Position numbers and translations under genes: made by a program
Assembly: GCA_963731125.1 (NCBI GenBank)
Contig: CAVSVP010000024.1
Location: 62,001-126,000, forward strand
DNA: 64,000 bases
Direction: 5' to 3'
Source: CAVSVP01 sp963731125
GTDB taxonomy: Bacteria > Pseudomonadota > Gammaproteobacteria > Competibacterales > Competibacteraceae
Notes under the pieces: generated by a model
The model's input: only the letters and a program-made list of their open reading frames with translations
Database searches by the model: none
Told to the model about the DNA's origin: nothing
In this document: positions 1 to 8,947 of the stretch, piece after piece
Position numbering within the stretch: the first letter of the stretch is position 1
Layout of the letters: each line of letters starts with the position of its first letter

Positions 1-163
1 TGACAATATCTTTTGACGCGATGCCGGGCGATTTCGCTGGCGCAGCAGTTTGCGCCGGAGGCGAGTCTTGTGGTGCGGCGGCGAAAACGGCACCTGTCGC
101 TAAAAACCAACATCCGCTAGCTAGGACAGTAGCGAGAAACCAATAGGGCAAGCAGGGGTTCAT
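1..163 (-). CDS. N-terminal part of a secreted protein (cut by window edge)
   Basis: An open frame starts at ATG 163 on the minus strand and runs off the left edge (about 54 codons visible). It begins MNPCLPYWF, followed by a hydrophobic stretch and an AVFAAA-type signal peptidase site near residue 28. A Pro/Ala-rich segment comes next, as in exported proteins with a flexible N-terminal linker. A ribosome site AGGTGGG lies 6 nt upstream of the ATG, and the other nearby ATG (168) reaches a stop after two codons. The function cannot be read from this fragment. Its promoter would lie in the short gap before the esterase gene. Confidence 0.55.
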   Translation of the reverse strand, partial: MNPCLPYWFLATVLASGCWFLATGAVFAAAPQDSPPAQTAAPAKSPGIASKDIV

Positions 164-283
164 AGCATTCCCACCTGAAAAGCTGCTGTTAATAACCTAG
201 TGTTGCACGAACCTGCTGATTTGGCCATCGCGGAATATGGTCGTTTCACACTCGTTATACTGGCATGTCAATCGGCGCTATGA

Positions 284-1705
284 CTACGACTCGCTCCGTA
301 GGTGCTGGTAGAAAAAGCGTACCATTTCCTGCGAGGCATCAGGTCCCTTGGGATCGGTAAATGAGCCATAAGGGCTACCGCCCGACCATCCATGGCCTGC
401 CTCATGGACCAGCCACCGTTCCATGACGGCACGACCGCTTGTCTCGCGATAAATGGAGCGGGTGTAGGTATGCCCGGCGGACGCCTGTCCCCGATGCATA
501 GTCACGTGAAGCTTTGTTTTTGCCGCCTTAGCGGGCTCATCGCCGGCATGTGGTGTTGTCCATTGAGCGAGCACTTGGTCTCCATTGCAAGGATGAACCG
601 TCGTATCCCGATCCCCATGGAACACGATAGTTGGGACGAGATGAGTATTGATCTCCGCCGCTCGCAGATGACGATGCTGCTGGTGAAGGGCGGATTTTCC
701 GCCATGCTGCATCGCGGCGAGTGCGGAGGGAAGGTCGTGGGCGGCACCGTAGGCAAGGCCGGAGTGAACGCCGATAGCAGCGTACAGATCAGGATAGTTC
801 ATTCCCATGATTGCGGCCATCGCCCCGCCGGCCGATAGCCCCGCCAGGTACACTCGCCGTACGTCAACGGAGTAAGTGCTGGCAAGCTGCCGCGTGATGC
901 CGGCAATGATGGAGGGTTCGCCGCGATCCCGGTGCTGGTCCGTCGCCTTAAACCAATTCCAGCATTTGGACTGATTGGCAGGGACCGCTTGGGCGGGATA
1001 AACTACGAAAAACTGTTCTTTTTCGGCAAGCCTATTCATCCGAGTGCCGGCAGCAAAGTCATCTGGAGTCTGCGTACAGCCATGAAGCATAACGACTAGC
1101 GGCAGGGTCTGCCCGCGATAGCCACTAGGAATATACAGTTGATAGCTGCGGGTTCCGGCTAGGTTGGAATAGGATCCCGTGAGAAATTGCCCGCCTGCCA
1201 AAATCTCGCTACGTGCCAGATCTGGTCTGGATGCTTTTCCGCCGAGTTCACGTCGCCGCAGGCGCAGGGTGGGGCGCAAGCGAACAGATCGTCGAGGCGC
1301 TGTAGATTCGGCACGTTCTTTGCCGCGCGCAGACTCAACTGCCGATGCCTCGCCGTGCTTAGCCTTACGAAAATCAGCTTGGCTGCCGGTCGGTGCGGCG
1401 GATGCGCTTTCGCTTGCCTGAGGAGACACTGCAACGACAGGCGATGGTAGTAGCGCCGCTGCGGAAGAACTAGTTTGCTGATCTGGCTCCTGGGTTGAGC
1501 CTGCTGCGGGCGATGGAGGTTCGTCAACCACTTGCCAGGTGACGTCAATGGGTTCAGCGGTAGTACGGTCGCTGGCGGTTGCTGAAGCTTCCGGCGCTAC
1601 TCTGCCCCAGAGCGTGCGCTGGATAATGGCGGTGGCCTCGAGAAGTTGGCCCGCACGCGTGAGTCGGGTGGCTTCCGCCATCCCAGTGCGCATTTTATCA
1701 TTCAT
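284..1705 (-). CDS. PHB depolymerase family esterase (alpha/beta hydrolase)
   Basis: The protein is 473 aa and resembles the PHB depolymerase/LpqC esterase family, which hydrolyses polyester or ester bonds. Residues 1-35 hold the family's N-terminal motif (MNDKMRTGMAEATRLTRAG). Residues 36-165 are a low-complexity Pro/Ser/Ala-rich linker. The hydrolase domain shows the oxyanion motif LHGC near 207-210, the nucleophile elbow GLSAG with Ser291, an acid candidate in HGDRD (Asp365/367), and catalytic His438 in EAGHGWSGG. I start at ATG 1705 because of an AAGGA site upstream; an in-frame extension to 1825 has no family similarity. No signal peptide is evident, so the substrate may be intracellular. 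It lies downstream of the ribbon-helix-helix gene on the same strand. Confidence 0.85.
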   Translation of the reverse strand: MNDKMRTGMAEATRLTRAGQLLEATAIIQRTLWGRVAPEASATASDRTTAEPIDVTWQVVDEPPSPAAGSTQEPDQQTSSSAAALLPSPVVAVSPQASESASAAPTGSQADFRKAKHGEASAVESARGKERAESTAPRRSVRLRPTLRLRRRELGGKASRPDLARSEILAGGQFLTGSYSNLAGTRSYQLYIPSGYRGQTLPLVVMLHGCTQTPDDFAAGTRMNRLAEKEQFFVVYPAQAVPANQSKCWNWFKATDQHRDRGEPSIIAGITRQLASTYSVDVRRVYLAGLSAGGAMAAIMGMNYPDLYAAIGVHSGLAYGAAHDLPSALAAMQHGGKSALHQQHRHLRAAEINTHLVPTIVFHGDRDTTVHPCNGDQVLAQWTTPHAGDEPAKAAKTKLHVTMHRGQASAGHTYTRSIYRETSGRAVMERWLVHEAGHGWSGGSPYGSFTDPKGPDASQEMVRFFYQHLRSES

Positions 1706-1865
1706 ACCTATGGTTTCCTTAACATATAACACCAGTGATTTTAGGCAGGAGCTGGCGTTTGACTCACCGCCTCGTGTTTTATAAGCGAACCATGCATTGC
1801 ATAGAAAGACCACCACGCACAGCATGCCCTACCAACATCTTTCTCTTTGGGTTAAGAGAAATTAG

Positions 1866-2255
1866 TTATTGAATCCGATCGGCTAACGCCGCTTTGATTT
1901 TCGCACCAGCCCGCAAGCCACCCAGCACGACGATGGAGTCAATGGTGGCTCGGGCCAGCTCGGGAGACACATCATCGGCAATACTTACTAAGCCCAGTGC
2001 CTGAATCTGGAGTTTCTGTCCGGCCGCCCGCACCGCCTCTAAGTCACGCCGAGTATAGTGCTGGAGGCCGAGCACCAGCGTCTTGCGCGCCACCGTTTGT
2101 TTGACCGTCTCGGCATGGGTGGCGAGTTGGTTGCGGATCGCGGTACGAATGAAGTCCGTGCGGTTGGCATAAAAGCCTTCCTGCACCAACAAATCGATCT
2201 GACCAAGATCGACAAAGCCCAAGTTAATCGTGATTTTCTCCATTTCACCTGTCAT
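1866..2255 (-). CDS. CopG/RHH-type transcriptional regulator
   Basis: This is a 129-aa protein whose N-terminus has the ribbon-helix-helix pattern: a beta strand (EKITINLGFVDLGQID) followed by two helices (LLVQEGF...RTDFIRTAIRNQL). Such proteins bind palindromic operators as dimers of dimers. The C-terminal half (residues 55-129) is a conserved extension seen in regulators found beside PHB-depolymerase genes. ATG 2255 is preferred over 2276 and 2261 because GGAG lies 8 nt upstream. The gene precedes the esterase gene by 160 bp on the same strand. An 18-bp perfect palindrome starts 13 bp upstream of the start codon and suggests autoregulation. The effector is unknown. Confidence 0.75.
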   Translation of the reverse strand: MTGEMEKITINLGFVDLGQIDLLVQEGFYANRTDFIRTAIRNQLATHAETVKQTVARKTLVLGLQHYTRRDLEAVRAAGQKLQIQALGLVSIADDVSPELARATIDSIVVLGGLRAGAKIKAALADRIQ

Positions 2256-2267
2256 GACCATCTCTCC

Positions 2268-2285
2268 ACCATCCATATGGATGGT
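2268..2285. promoter_or_regulatory. 18-bp perfect palindromic operator candidate
   Basis: ACCATCCATATGGATGGT is a perfect 18-bp palindrome lying between the RHH regulator start codon and its predicted -10 box. Ribbon-helix-helix proteins typically bind such sites, and the position would cover the transcription start. The role as autoregulatory operator is inferred. Confidence 0.6.
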
Positions 2286-2313
2286 AGTTTACGGGAAACC
2301 AATGCGCTGTCAA
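2286..2313 (-). promoter_or_regulatory. Sigma70-like promoter for the RHH regulator
   Basis: On the minus strand a perfect -35 TTGACA (2313-2308) is followed after 16 nt by TAAACT (2291-2286), four of six matches to TATAAT. The -10 box abuts the palindrome, so a bound dimer would block initiation. Confidence 0.5.
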
Positions 2314-2507
2314 GTGTATTAAGCCCATCGTGACCAGGAGAAGATATGCCAAACGCGTCACATCATGAGAAGAGATGTCTGTTTTAGACGACATTAGCGG
2401 ACTGGCATAGAGATAACGTAGCATACCGAAGAACCGAGGAAAGTGTTTTGCAGGCAGGCTTGCCAAGCTAAGGACGCTTTTCTAAGTACGACTTTAAATT
2501 CGAGACT

Positions 2508-3569
2508 ATGCTTAATAAGAAAGGTATACGCTTGGCGTTGCTGCTGATGGTGGCCGCCGCGGTGGGAGGCGGCATCTGGTTATGGCAGACTCGCCAGCCG
2601 GCTAATCCGCTCGGGCAGCTGACCCTCTACGGCAACATCGATATCCGCCAAGTGGAACTGGCGTTCAACAGCGCCGAGCGCATCAACCGCATGTTTGTTC
2701 AGGAAGGAGACCAAGTCGTGCAGGGTCAGCGGTTAGCTACCCTGGCGACGGCGAAGCTGGCGGCTAAGGTGGCGCGGGCTGAGGCTCGCTTGGCGGCGCA
2801 GCAACAGGTAGTGGCTCGCCTGGAAGCGGGTACCCGACCTGAAGAGATCGACAAAGCGCGTGCCGAGCTGGCGCTCGCCGAGGCGCAGCTGCAGGACGCT
2901 CAACGTTCCTATGAGCGTGTCCGTAACCTGGCAGCGCGGAAGTTGGCCTCTCCCCAGGAGGTGGATGATGCGCAAGCCGCCGCCGATGCAGCCGCGGCGC
3001 GGCTTAGGGCAGCCAAGGCAACTCTGGCACTGGCGCTGGCGGGTCCGCGTCGAGAAGACATTGCTGCCGCCAAGGCAACCTTAGAGGCCTACCAGGCGGA
3101 GCTGACGCTGGCTCGGCAGGAGCTGGCCGATGCTTCACTCTATGCTCCGGTGGCGGGTGTAATCCGGGATCGCATTCTGCAACCCGGGGACATGGCTTCG
3201 CCGCAGCGGCCGGTCTATACGCTGGCGTTGACCAATCCGGTCTGGGTGCGTGCCTACGTGGACGAACCGGATCTGGGTAAGCTTTATCTTGGTATGCAGG
3301 CCCAGGTGGCGACCGATAGCTTTCCCGGCAAAGTCTATCAGGGATGGCTTGGTTATATTTCCCCTACTGCGGAATTTACGCCAAAATCGGTACAGACAGA
3401 AGAAGTGCGCACCAGCCTGGTCTATCAAGTGCGAGTCTATGTCTGTAATCCGGAAAACGAACTGCACCTGGGAATGCCGGTAACCGTCACTATTCCTGTG
3501 CCGCAGCTGCAAGGCCTAACCAGCACAGACGAAAACCGCTGTCAAAAAACCGATGTCGGAGCCGATTGA
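2508..3569 (+). CDS. HlyD-family membrane fusion protein of an ABC exporter
   Basis: This 353-aa periplasmic adaptor resembles YhiI/YbhG proteins. Residues 8-27 form one N-terminal membrane anchor. A split biotinyl-lipoyl-like domain lies around 45-80 and 205-240 (VQEGDQVVQGQ ... YAPVAGVI.DRILQPGDMAS), separated by a long Ala/Glu/Arg-rich coiled-coil hairpin (about 80-200). Residues 240-340 match the beta-barrel region. The gene overlaps the ATPase gene by 17 bp, so the two are co-transcribed. It would link the inner-membrane ABC-2 transporter to an outer-membrane channel; no such channel is encoded here. The substrate is unknown. Confidence 0.85.
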   Translation: MLNKKGIRLALLLMVAAAVGGGIWLWQTRQPANPLGQLTLYGNIDIRQVELAFNSAERINRMFVQEGDQVVQGQRLATLATAKLAAKVARAEARLAAQQQVVARLEAGTRPEEIDKARAELALAEAQLQDAQRSYERVRNLAARKLASPQEVDDAQAAADAAAARLRAAKATLALALAGPRREDIAAAKATLEAYQAELTLARQELADASLYAPVAGVIRDRILQPGDMASPQRPVYTLALTNPVWVRAYVDEPDLGKLYLGMQAQVATDSFPGKVYQGWLGYISPTAEFTPKSVQTEEVRTSLVYQVRVYVCNPENELHLGMPVTVTIPVPQLQGLTSTDENRCQKTDVGAD

Positions 3570-5337
3570 GCAGCAGGATCAGCCGGTTTTGGTTCTCGAA
3601 GAGGTCGCTAAAGCCTTCGCCGGCGCCGGGCGCCGGGTACAGGCTCTGGAAGCCGTCTCCTTGGCTATCTATCCCGGCCGGATTACTGGCTTGATCGGGC
3701 CAGACGGCGCCGGCAAGACCACCCTCATGCGCCTGGTTGCGGGTGTTCTGATTCCCGATACCGGTCGGATTGCCGTACTGGGTCTGGATGTTGTCCGGGA
3801 TGCCCTGAAGGTACAGGCGACGATTGGCTATATGCCGCAGCGTTTCGGTCTTTACGAGGATCTCTCGGTACAGGAGAACCTGGATTTGTATGCCGATTTG
3901 CAGGGATTGCCGATCACCGAGCGCCGGCAGCGGTATGCTACGTTGCTGCAGATGACGGCCCTTGCCCCCTTCACACGGCGCCTAGCGGGCCAACTCTCCG
4001 GCGGTATGAAACAAAAGCTGGGATTGGCCTGTACCTTGGTTCGGCCGCCTCGCCTGTTGTTGCTGGATGAGCCCACGGTAGGGGTAGACCCGGTATCCCG
4101 CCGGGAGCTCTGGGCCATCGTTGACCGCCTGGTGCGAGAGACGAGCATGAGCGTACTGCTCAGCACGGCGTACCTGAACGAAGCGGAGCACTGCGCTGCA
4201 GTGGTGATGCTTTACCAGGGGAAGGTGCTAGGGCAGGGCGCACCGAAACGTTTTAGTGATGCTCTGGCAGGCCGTACTTACGCCGTTACGGCCAAGGGTC
4301 TCAAGCGCCGCCAACTACAGGCACGGCTGAGTCACGCCTGCGGTGTAGTGGACGCCGTGGTCCAGGGCGATGCCGTGCGCCTGGTGATGGCGTCCACGTC
4401 GTCTTTTCCAACACCAGAGCTATTCCCGTCCGTACCCGACATTTCCTTGGTGTCCGTGCCGTCCCGCTTCGAGGACTGGTTCGTTGCCGAACTGCGGAGC
4501 CGACGGCACCGTGACGACGCGCCAGACCCTAATGCTGCAGAGGTAACCGGCGGAAGGGATGCGGTGCCTGCAGATCCGCAGCCGGTTATTCAAGTTCACA
4601 ATGTGCAGCGCCGGTTCGGTAATTTCTACGCCGTCAAGGGCATCAGTTTTACGGTAAACCGCGGCGAAGTCTTCGGCTTGCTGGGTGCCAACGGGGCCGG
4701 TAAATCCACTACCTTCCGCATGCTCTGCGGACTGCTTCCGTCCAGCGCCGGCACCTTACATGTGACCGGTCTGGATCTGCGCTACGCGGCCGCCTCGGCG
4801 CGAGGACGCATCGGCTATATGTCGCAAAAGTTTTCCCTGTATGGCAATCTGAGTGTGCTTCAGAACCTGAAATTTTTCAGCAGTGTTTATGGACTTACCG
4901 AGAACCGGCGTCGGAATCGCATGGCGTGGGCATTAAAAGAATTTGCCCTTGAGCCTCTGGCTACCGCGCCGAGCGGCAACTTACCCCAGGGTTTTCAGCA
5001 GCGTCTGGCACTGGCCTGTGCCTTGCTGCACGAGCCGGAGGTTCTGTTCCTCGATGAGCCCACTTCCGGAGTGGACCCTCTGGCAAGGCGGGGTTTCTGG
5101 CGCCGTATCAATGCCCTGGCGGAGGCGGGCGTCACCGTGCTGGTGACCACGCACTTTATGGAAGAGGCGGAGTATTGCGACCGCCTGGCCATTATGGAAG
5201 CCGGTGAAATCCTGATCTTGGGCACGCCATTGGCTATCAAACAGCAGGTCCGCACGGCGCAATTACCTAATCCAACCATAGAGGATGCCTTTATTACTCT
5301 GACCGAGGGCAGACAGACGGCGGGAGCAGCACCATGA
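3553..5337 (+). CDS. Tandem ABC transporter ATPase (two fused ATP-binding domains)
   Basis: This 594-aa protein contains two complete ABC ATPase domains, like the N-terminal half of E. coli RbbA/YhiH. Domain 1 has Walker A GPDGAGKTT (about 49-57), signature LSGGM and Walker B LLLLDEPTVGVDP. Domain 2 begins near residue 345 with Walker A GANGAGKST, Walker B EVLFLDEPTSGVDP and a degenerate signature LPQGF in place of LSGG. The asymmetry suggests one canonical and one weak ATP site. It overlaps hlyD by 17 bp and the permease gene by 4 bp, and it would energise export by the ABC-2 permeases. Confidence 0.9.
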   Translation: MSEPIEQQDQPVLVLEEVAKAFAGAGRRVQALEAVSLAIYPGRITGLIGPDGAGKTTLMRLVAGVLIPDTGRIAVLGLDVVRDALKVQATIGYMPQRFGLYEDLSVQENLDLYADLQGLPITERRQRYATLLQMTALAPFTRRLAGQLSGGMKQKLGLACTLVRPPRLLLLDEPTVGVDPVSRRELWAIVDRLVRETSMSVLLSTAYLNEAEHCAAVVMLYQGKVLGQGAPKRFSDALAGRTYAVTAKGLKRRQLQARLSHACGVVDAVVQGDAVRLVMASTSSFPTPELFPSVPDISLVSVPSRFEDWFVAELRSRRHRDDAPDPNAAEVTGGRDAVPADPQPVIQVHNVQRRFGNFYAVKGISFTVNRGEVFGLLGANGAGKSTTFRMLCGLLPSSAGTLHVTGLDLRYAAASARGRIGYMSQKFSLYGNLSVLQNLKFFSSVYGLTENRRRNRMAWALKEFALEPLATAPSGNLPQGFQQRLALACALLHEPEVLFLDEPTSGVDPLARRGFWRRINALAEAGVTVLVTTHFMEEAEYCDRLAIMEAGEILILGTPLAIKQQVRTAQLPNPTIEDAFITLTEGRQTAGAAP

Positions 5338-6491
5338 AGAAACCTCTTAAACGCTTTCCGGTGGCCGTCCGGGGCGGTGCCGTTATGCGGGTGCGCGGCC
5401 TGGTGCGCAAGGAATTTTTGCAGATCTTGCGTGACCCCAGCAGCATTGCCATTGCTTTCCTGTTGCCGGTGGCGTTGCTGCTGCTGTTCGGCTATGGAGT
5501 TTCCCTGGATGCCAAGCACGTGCCGATTGCCCTGGTAGTCGAGCAGCCTAGCGCCGCCACTGCCAGTTTTACCGGCGCTTTTCAACGCTCGGACTATTTG
5601 CAATCGGTGCCGATGCCGGATATGCGGCGGGCCGAACAGGCACTAATGGCTCGCCGCGTGGACGGGATCGTCTGGTTACGAGCAAATTTCACCAGCCGTT
5701 TACAGGGCTTCGGCGATGCTCCTATCGCGGTAATTGTCAATGGCGTGGATGCCAACACGGCCCGTCTCGTAGAAGGCTATATCCAGGGAGTCTGGCAGCA
5801 ATGGCTGGCGCAGCGGGCTGCGCTGCGCGGCGTAACCCTGGACTTACCGGTACAGGTTCAGCAGCGGATCTGGTTTAACGCGGAACTGCGCAGCCGCAAC
5901 TATCTGGTGCCCGGGTTGATCGCCGTCATTATGAGCTTGATCGGTGCCCTGCTGACTGCCATGGTCATGGCACGAGAATGGGAGCGGGGGACTCTGGAGG
6001 CGCTTCTGGTGACACCCGTGGCCATGCGGGAGCTGCTGGTTGGAAAACTGATTCCCTATTTCGTGCTCGGCATGGGAGGGCTGCTCCTATCGGTAGTGAT
6101 GGCGGTATGGCTGTTCCAGGTACCTCTGCGCGGTTCCCTATGGGTGCTGATTACGGCCTCCGCACTGTTCCTACTGGCGGCGTTGGGGATGGGGCTATTG
6201 ATTTCCGTCGTCACCCGCAGCCAGTTTGTGGCGGGCCAGGTGGCCATTATTACCAGTTTTCTTCCCGCCTATATCCTGTCCGGCTTTATCTTCGATATCG
6301 GCAGTATGCCTTGGGTCGTTCAACTGTTAACGTATCTCATCCCTGCCCGTTACTTCGTCGCCATCCTGCAGACGGTATTTCTGGCGGGAGATGTAGGCTC
6401 GGTGATTCTGCCCAATGCCCTGGCGTTATTGGGTATGGCGCTGTTCTTTCTGGGATTGGCCCGGCGTAAAGTTCGCAAGCGGCTGGATTAA
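5334..6491 (+). CDS. ABC-2 type transporter permease (first)
   Basis: This 385-aa ABC-2 permease has one TM helix near residues 38-58, a soluble extracytoplasmic domain (about 60-190), then five or six hydrophobic helices at about 195-378, with the family's conserved ARE.ERGTLEALLVTP segment after the second helix. The start overlaps the ATPase stop by 4 bp (ATGA). It pairs logically with the second ABC-2 permease at 9.1 kb, but an antisense pseudogene block separates them. The YhhJ/YbhR-like architecture points to drug or small-molecule export. The substrate is not predictable. Confidence 0.88.
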   Translation: MKKPLKRFPVAVRGGAVMRVRGLVRKEFLQILRDPSSIAIAFLLPVALLLLFGYGVSLDAKHVPIALVVEQPSAATASFTGAFQRSDYLQSVPMPDMRRAEQALMARRVDGIVWLRANFTSRLQGFGDAPIAVIVNGVDANTARLVEGYIQGVWQQWLAQRAALRGVTLDLPVQVQQRIWFNAELRSRNYLVPGLIAVIMSLIGALLTAMVMAREWERGTLEALLVTPVAMRELLVGKLIPYFVLGMGGLLLSVVMAVWLFQVPLRGSLWVLITASALFLLAALGMGLLISVVTRSQFVAGQVAIITSFLPAYILSGFIFDIGSMPWVVQLLTYLIPARYFVAILQTVFLAGDVGSVILPNALALLGMALFFLGLARRKVRKRLD

Positions 6492-6841
6492 CTCCGTTTT
6501 CTTATTACATAGGATAGAAGCGGGTGGCGCTGTTGGCAAAGGGTTTCCAAACCTTTGGCCAGGGTGGCATCTTTGTGCATGACATGGGGAATCTGCGGCC
6601 AGGTCAGCGCCATTTGTTTGACCGTGCTGCGGCGCACGAAGCGCAGCGGATGGCGATCCACCGGCCCCCAGCGAGTAAAATCGGGCAACGGAGAAATCTC
6701 TCTGACAGCCGCACGAGGGAATTGGCACGACTCCTTTGCGGCAAAGGTGCCGTCCTGGTCATCCGCGGAGACGTTAATCTCCTTGATCTCCGTCTCATGA
6801 ATGCCTTCGCCGGGATCTTGCAGCTTGAATGCTTTTACCAT
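6488..6841 (-). pseudogene. Remnant of 2-oxoacid dehydrogenase E2 (dihydrolipoyl acyltransferase)
   Basis: The frame starts with the conserved E2 N-terminus (MVKAFKLQDPGEGIHETEIK), the first part of a lipoyl domain, but the lipoyl-lysine region and linker are missing. At about residue 30 it jumps to sequence resembling the start of the catalytic domain (TRWGPVDRHPLRFVRR.TVKQMAL.WPQIPHVMHKD). It ends after 117 codons, far short of a 370-450-aa E2, and its last 4 bp overlap the permease stop. Large internal and 3' deletions make it non-functional. It follows the E1beta remnant on the same strand, in normal E1-E2 order. Confidence 0.75.
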
Positions 6842-7004
6842 AATGGCTCCACTCCCTAATCGCTCAGTGCCTTTCGCGCACCATCGAGAATGCGGTTTAC
6901 GTCGGGTAGATAAGCCTGTTCCCGTGCGAACTAGGGCACGATGGTGTCGAACCCGGTGACGCGCTGGGTAGGAGCCTCGAGGTAATAAAACGATTTTTCG
7001 TTAA

Positions 7005-8555
7005 CTTGACAATGTCACATTAGCCTCACGTGGGGCCGGTGTGGACTCTATTTTTAAGTCGTTGTTTTTTAAGCCGACTCTTGCGTGATCGGGTGCGATT
7101 AAGCAAATGCTCAATCACTCGTTCCGTAGCTTGTTCTTCGGTCAAGCGTTTCAGAGGCATAACCGCGCGCAGTAACTCCCGAACATTGGCCACCGACAGA
7201 GCCGGTAAGACATCCGTTTCCAGTTCTTCGAGCAACGCCGGGTCACGAGAATGAGTCTGCGCCCAGTCGAGTTGGGTTTGCGCGATGAACCAGGAGGCGA
7301 GTACCGTCAAAGCGAGATGATGATCCCAGGCACGGTACTTCTGCGCCGGCCACTCATCCCAGCCCAGCTCGGACTTGGCATCCTGGTTGGCCCGTTCGAT
7401 GACGTAGCGCTGGCACTTCCACCAGGCCAGTTGTTCCAATGAAGTGTCCGCTGAGGCGTTACCCAGGGCATAGCGGTAGCGGTCGGTGGCCTCTTCGCGC
7501 ATCACCAGCCAGTCTTCCACGGCTTGACCGTCATGGACGGTCCAGACGCGGCGCGCAGCGAAGCGTTCGCACAGCTCACCCCGTTCGGTCGCCCGGACTC
7601 GAAGACGCTGCCAGGCCAGCGTCTCCCGCAAGCTGTCCACGCGGACCGTTTCCCCGGCCAGCACCTGCACCTGCGTCGGCTTTTTTCCTCGCTGACCCCG
7701 GCGCGGGGGAATGCCGAGCGTCGGTTTTTCCAGGTACACGGCCGTGTCGGCCGGGATTTCCGCCATATACCGCCGCTGAGCCTTTCGCACCTGGGCCCGT
7801 AGCCAACCACTCCGTCCGTACAGGCTATCGAAACCGACGATCTCAAACGGGAGACCACCCGCCATGACCTCTTGAATCCCCTCCCAGGCCAGTTCAACCT
7901 TGGTTTTGAACTTCAACGAATCAGGCATGCCCTGTTGCTTGCGCCGCTTTTGGTAGCCGGCCTCGAACCAGGCCTCGGGTAGAAACAGTTTGCCCAGAAT
8001 CCAGGTCCAAAACCCAGACGCCACCGTGAGATTCACGTAGCTCAACAACACGCCCACTTGGCTGGTTTCTACCTTGCCCAGCCGACCCTTATATGGCTTG
8101 GCCGCCCCGGCACTGGCATCGCCGGCGTTCTCGTCGGCACTTTCGTCGACCAGAACCACGGCGCCCCTCGTCAGTTCCGGAACCGCTTTCACTTCCGCTT
8201 GGACCTGGCGGTAGACCGTCTCAGCCGACCCCGGCGAGTGACTCATGAAGTGTTGGAGGTTTTGCTCTTCAACACCCGCCTCTCGCGCGATTCCGCTATA
8301 GTGTCGATTCCCCTCCATACGCAGCAGTCCGCTCAGATAATGCCGCGCATAGACGCTGCCGTCTCGGGTTTGGGTCTTGAAACAGCTCCGGTAGCGCGCC
8401 CAAAACTCAGGCAGCCGCTGCCCCAGCGTTTGAATCGCCTCCGGCACCAGTCCCCACCGACACCCCAGCTCTTTTTTGTCATCACCATCACTTTCCTACG
8501 AAAAATCATTATGATACAAACTCATCGATCATTTGGGAAATGTGACATTGTCAAG
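7005..8555 (-). mobile_element. IS701-family insertion sequence, copy A
   Basis: This 1551-bp element is bounded by 17-bp perfect terminal inverted repeats (CTTGACAATGTCACATT). Flanking 4-bp sequences TTAA and GTAA are an imperfect target duplication. It differs from copy B (19825-21375) at only two positions I could find (7916 and 8495 against 20736 and 21315). It sits inside the E1beta remnant. Both ends carry an outward-facing TTGTCA that resembles a -35 box. Confidence 0.9.
7026..8447 (-). CDS. IS701-family transposase (copy A)
   Basis: This 473-aa DDE transposase starts at a GTG codon (8447). The IS701/IS4-superfamily pattern is visible: VVLVDESADENAG (first Asp, residues about 96-102), a conserved YKGRLGKVETSQVGV segment, FDSLYGRSGWLR (second Asp) and the E-containing ERANQDAKSELGWDE near residue 355. 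The C-terminus is Arg/Lys-rich. It fills almost the whole element. The frame is intact, and near-identity to copy B implies recent transposition. Confidence 0.9.
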   Translation of the reverse strand: MPEAIQTLGQRLPEFWARYRSCFKTQTRDGSVYARHYLSGLLRMEGNRHYSGIAREAGVEEQNLQHFMSHSPGSAETVYRQVQAEVKAVPELTRGAVVLVDESADENAGDASAGAAKPYKGRLGKVETSQVGVLLSYVNLTVASGFWTWILGKLFLPEAWFEAGYQKRRKQQGMPDSLKFKTKVELAWEGIQEVMAGGLPFEIVGFDSLYGRSGWLRAQVRKAQRRYMAEIPADTAVYLEKPTLGIPPRRGQRGKKPTQVQVLAGETVRVDSLRETLAWQRLRVRATERGELCERFAARRVWTVHDGQAVEDWLVMREEATDRYRYALGNASADTSLEQLAWWKCQRYVIERANQDAKSELGWDEWPAQKYRAWDHHLALTVLASWFIAQTQLDWAQTHSRDPALLEELETDVLPALSVANVRELLRAVMPLKRLTEEQATERVIEHLLNRTRSRKSRLKKQRLKNRVHTGPT

Positions 8556-8884
8556 GTAATCCGGGCGATGATTTCAGCACCGGGACCAAAGCTGCGGCGA
8601 GCCTCGTGGACAATGACCAGCCGTCCGGTCTTGTGAACGGACTCGGTAAATTTTTTATCGTCCAGCGGAGAAAGGATCAGCAGGTCAATGACTTCGGCCT
8701 CCATGCCGTCTTCAGTGGCCAGCTTTTCCGCTGCTTCCAAGGTTCGCTGCAGCAAGGCGCCGAAGCTGACAATGGTGAGATCATCGCCTTCGCACGATCT
8801 GCGATAAGCCAAGGGGTAGAGTCTCTTCTTCCTCGGGGACCTCTTCCCGGAAGGAACGGTAGATGAGTCTCCCTTCAAAAAAGA

Positions 8885-8947
8885 TCACTCGTCCAGGATG
8901 GACAGATACTCAACGCGGTACTTGAAGTCGATCTCCTGTCTTGGCAT
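8885..8947 (-). pseudogene. N-terminal stub of 2-oxoacid dehydrogenase E1 alpha
   Basis: A 20-codon frame (start 8947) encodes MPRQEIDFKYRVEYLSILDE and stops. It matches the typical N-terminus of acetoin/branched-chain/pyruvate dehydrogenase E1alpha. The remaining 300 or so codons are absent, and the sequence passes straight into E1beta C-terminal sequence, so one deletion removed most of E1alpha and half of E1beta. Confidence 0.6.

Larger units (their letters stand above)
6856..8880 (-). pseudogene. Remnant of 2-oxoacid dehydrogenase E1 beta, interrupted by IS701 copy A
   Basis: Minus-strand reading from about 8880 gives FFEGRLIYRSFREEVPEEEE, then a frameshift near 8800, then EGDDLTIVSFGALLQRTLEA and VIDLLILSPLDDK to EIIARI. 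There the IS701 element (7005-8555) interrupts it. The frame resumes below 7005 with NEKSFYYLEAPTQRVTGFDT and ends ARKALSD at a stop at 6858-6856. A TAG at the expected Tyr codon (VP*FA, about 6929) adds a nonsense mutation. The N-terminal half is deleted. These features match the E1beta C-terminal (transketolase-C) region and show prolonged decay. Confidence 0.75.

Noticed and set aside
392..838. Open frame of 148 codons antisense to the esterase gene
   Set aside because: It lies wholly within the esterase coding sequence, lacks a ribosome site and has no recognisable motifs.
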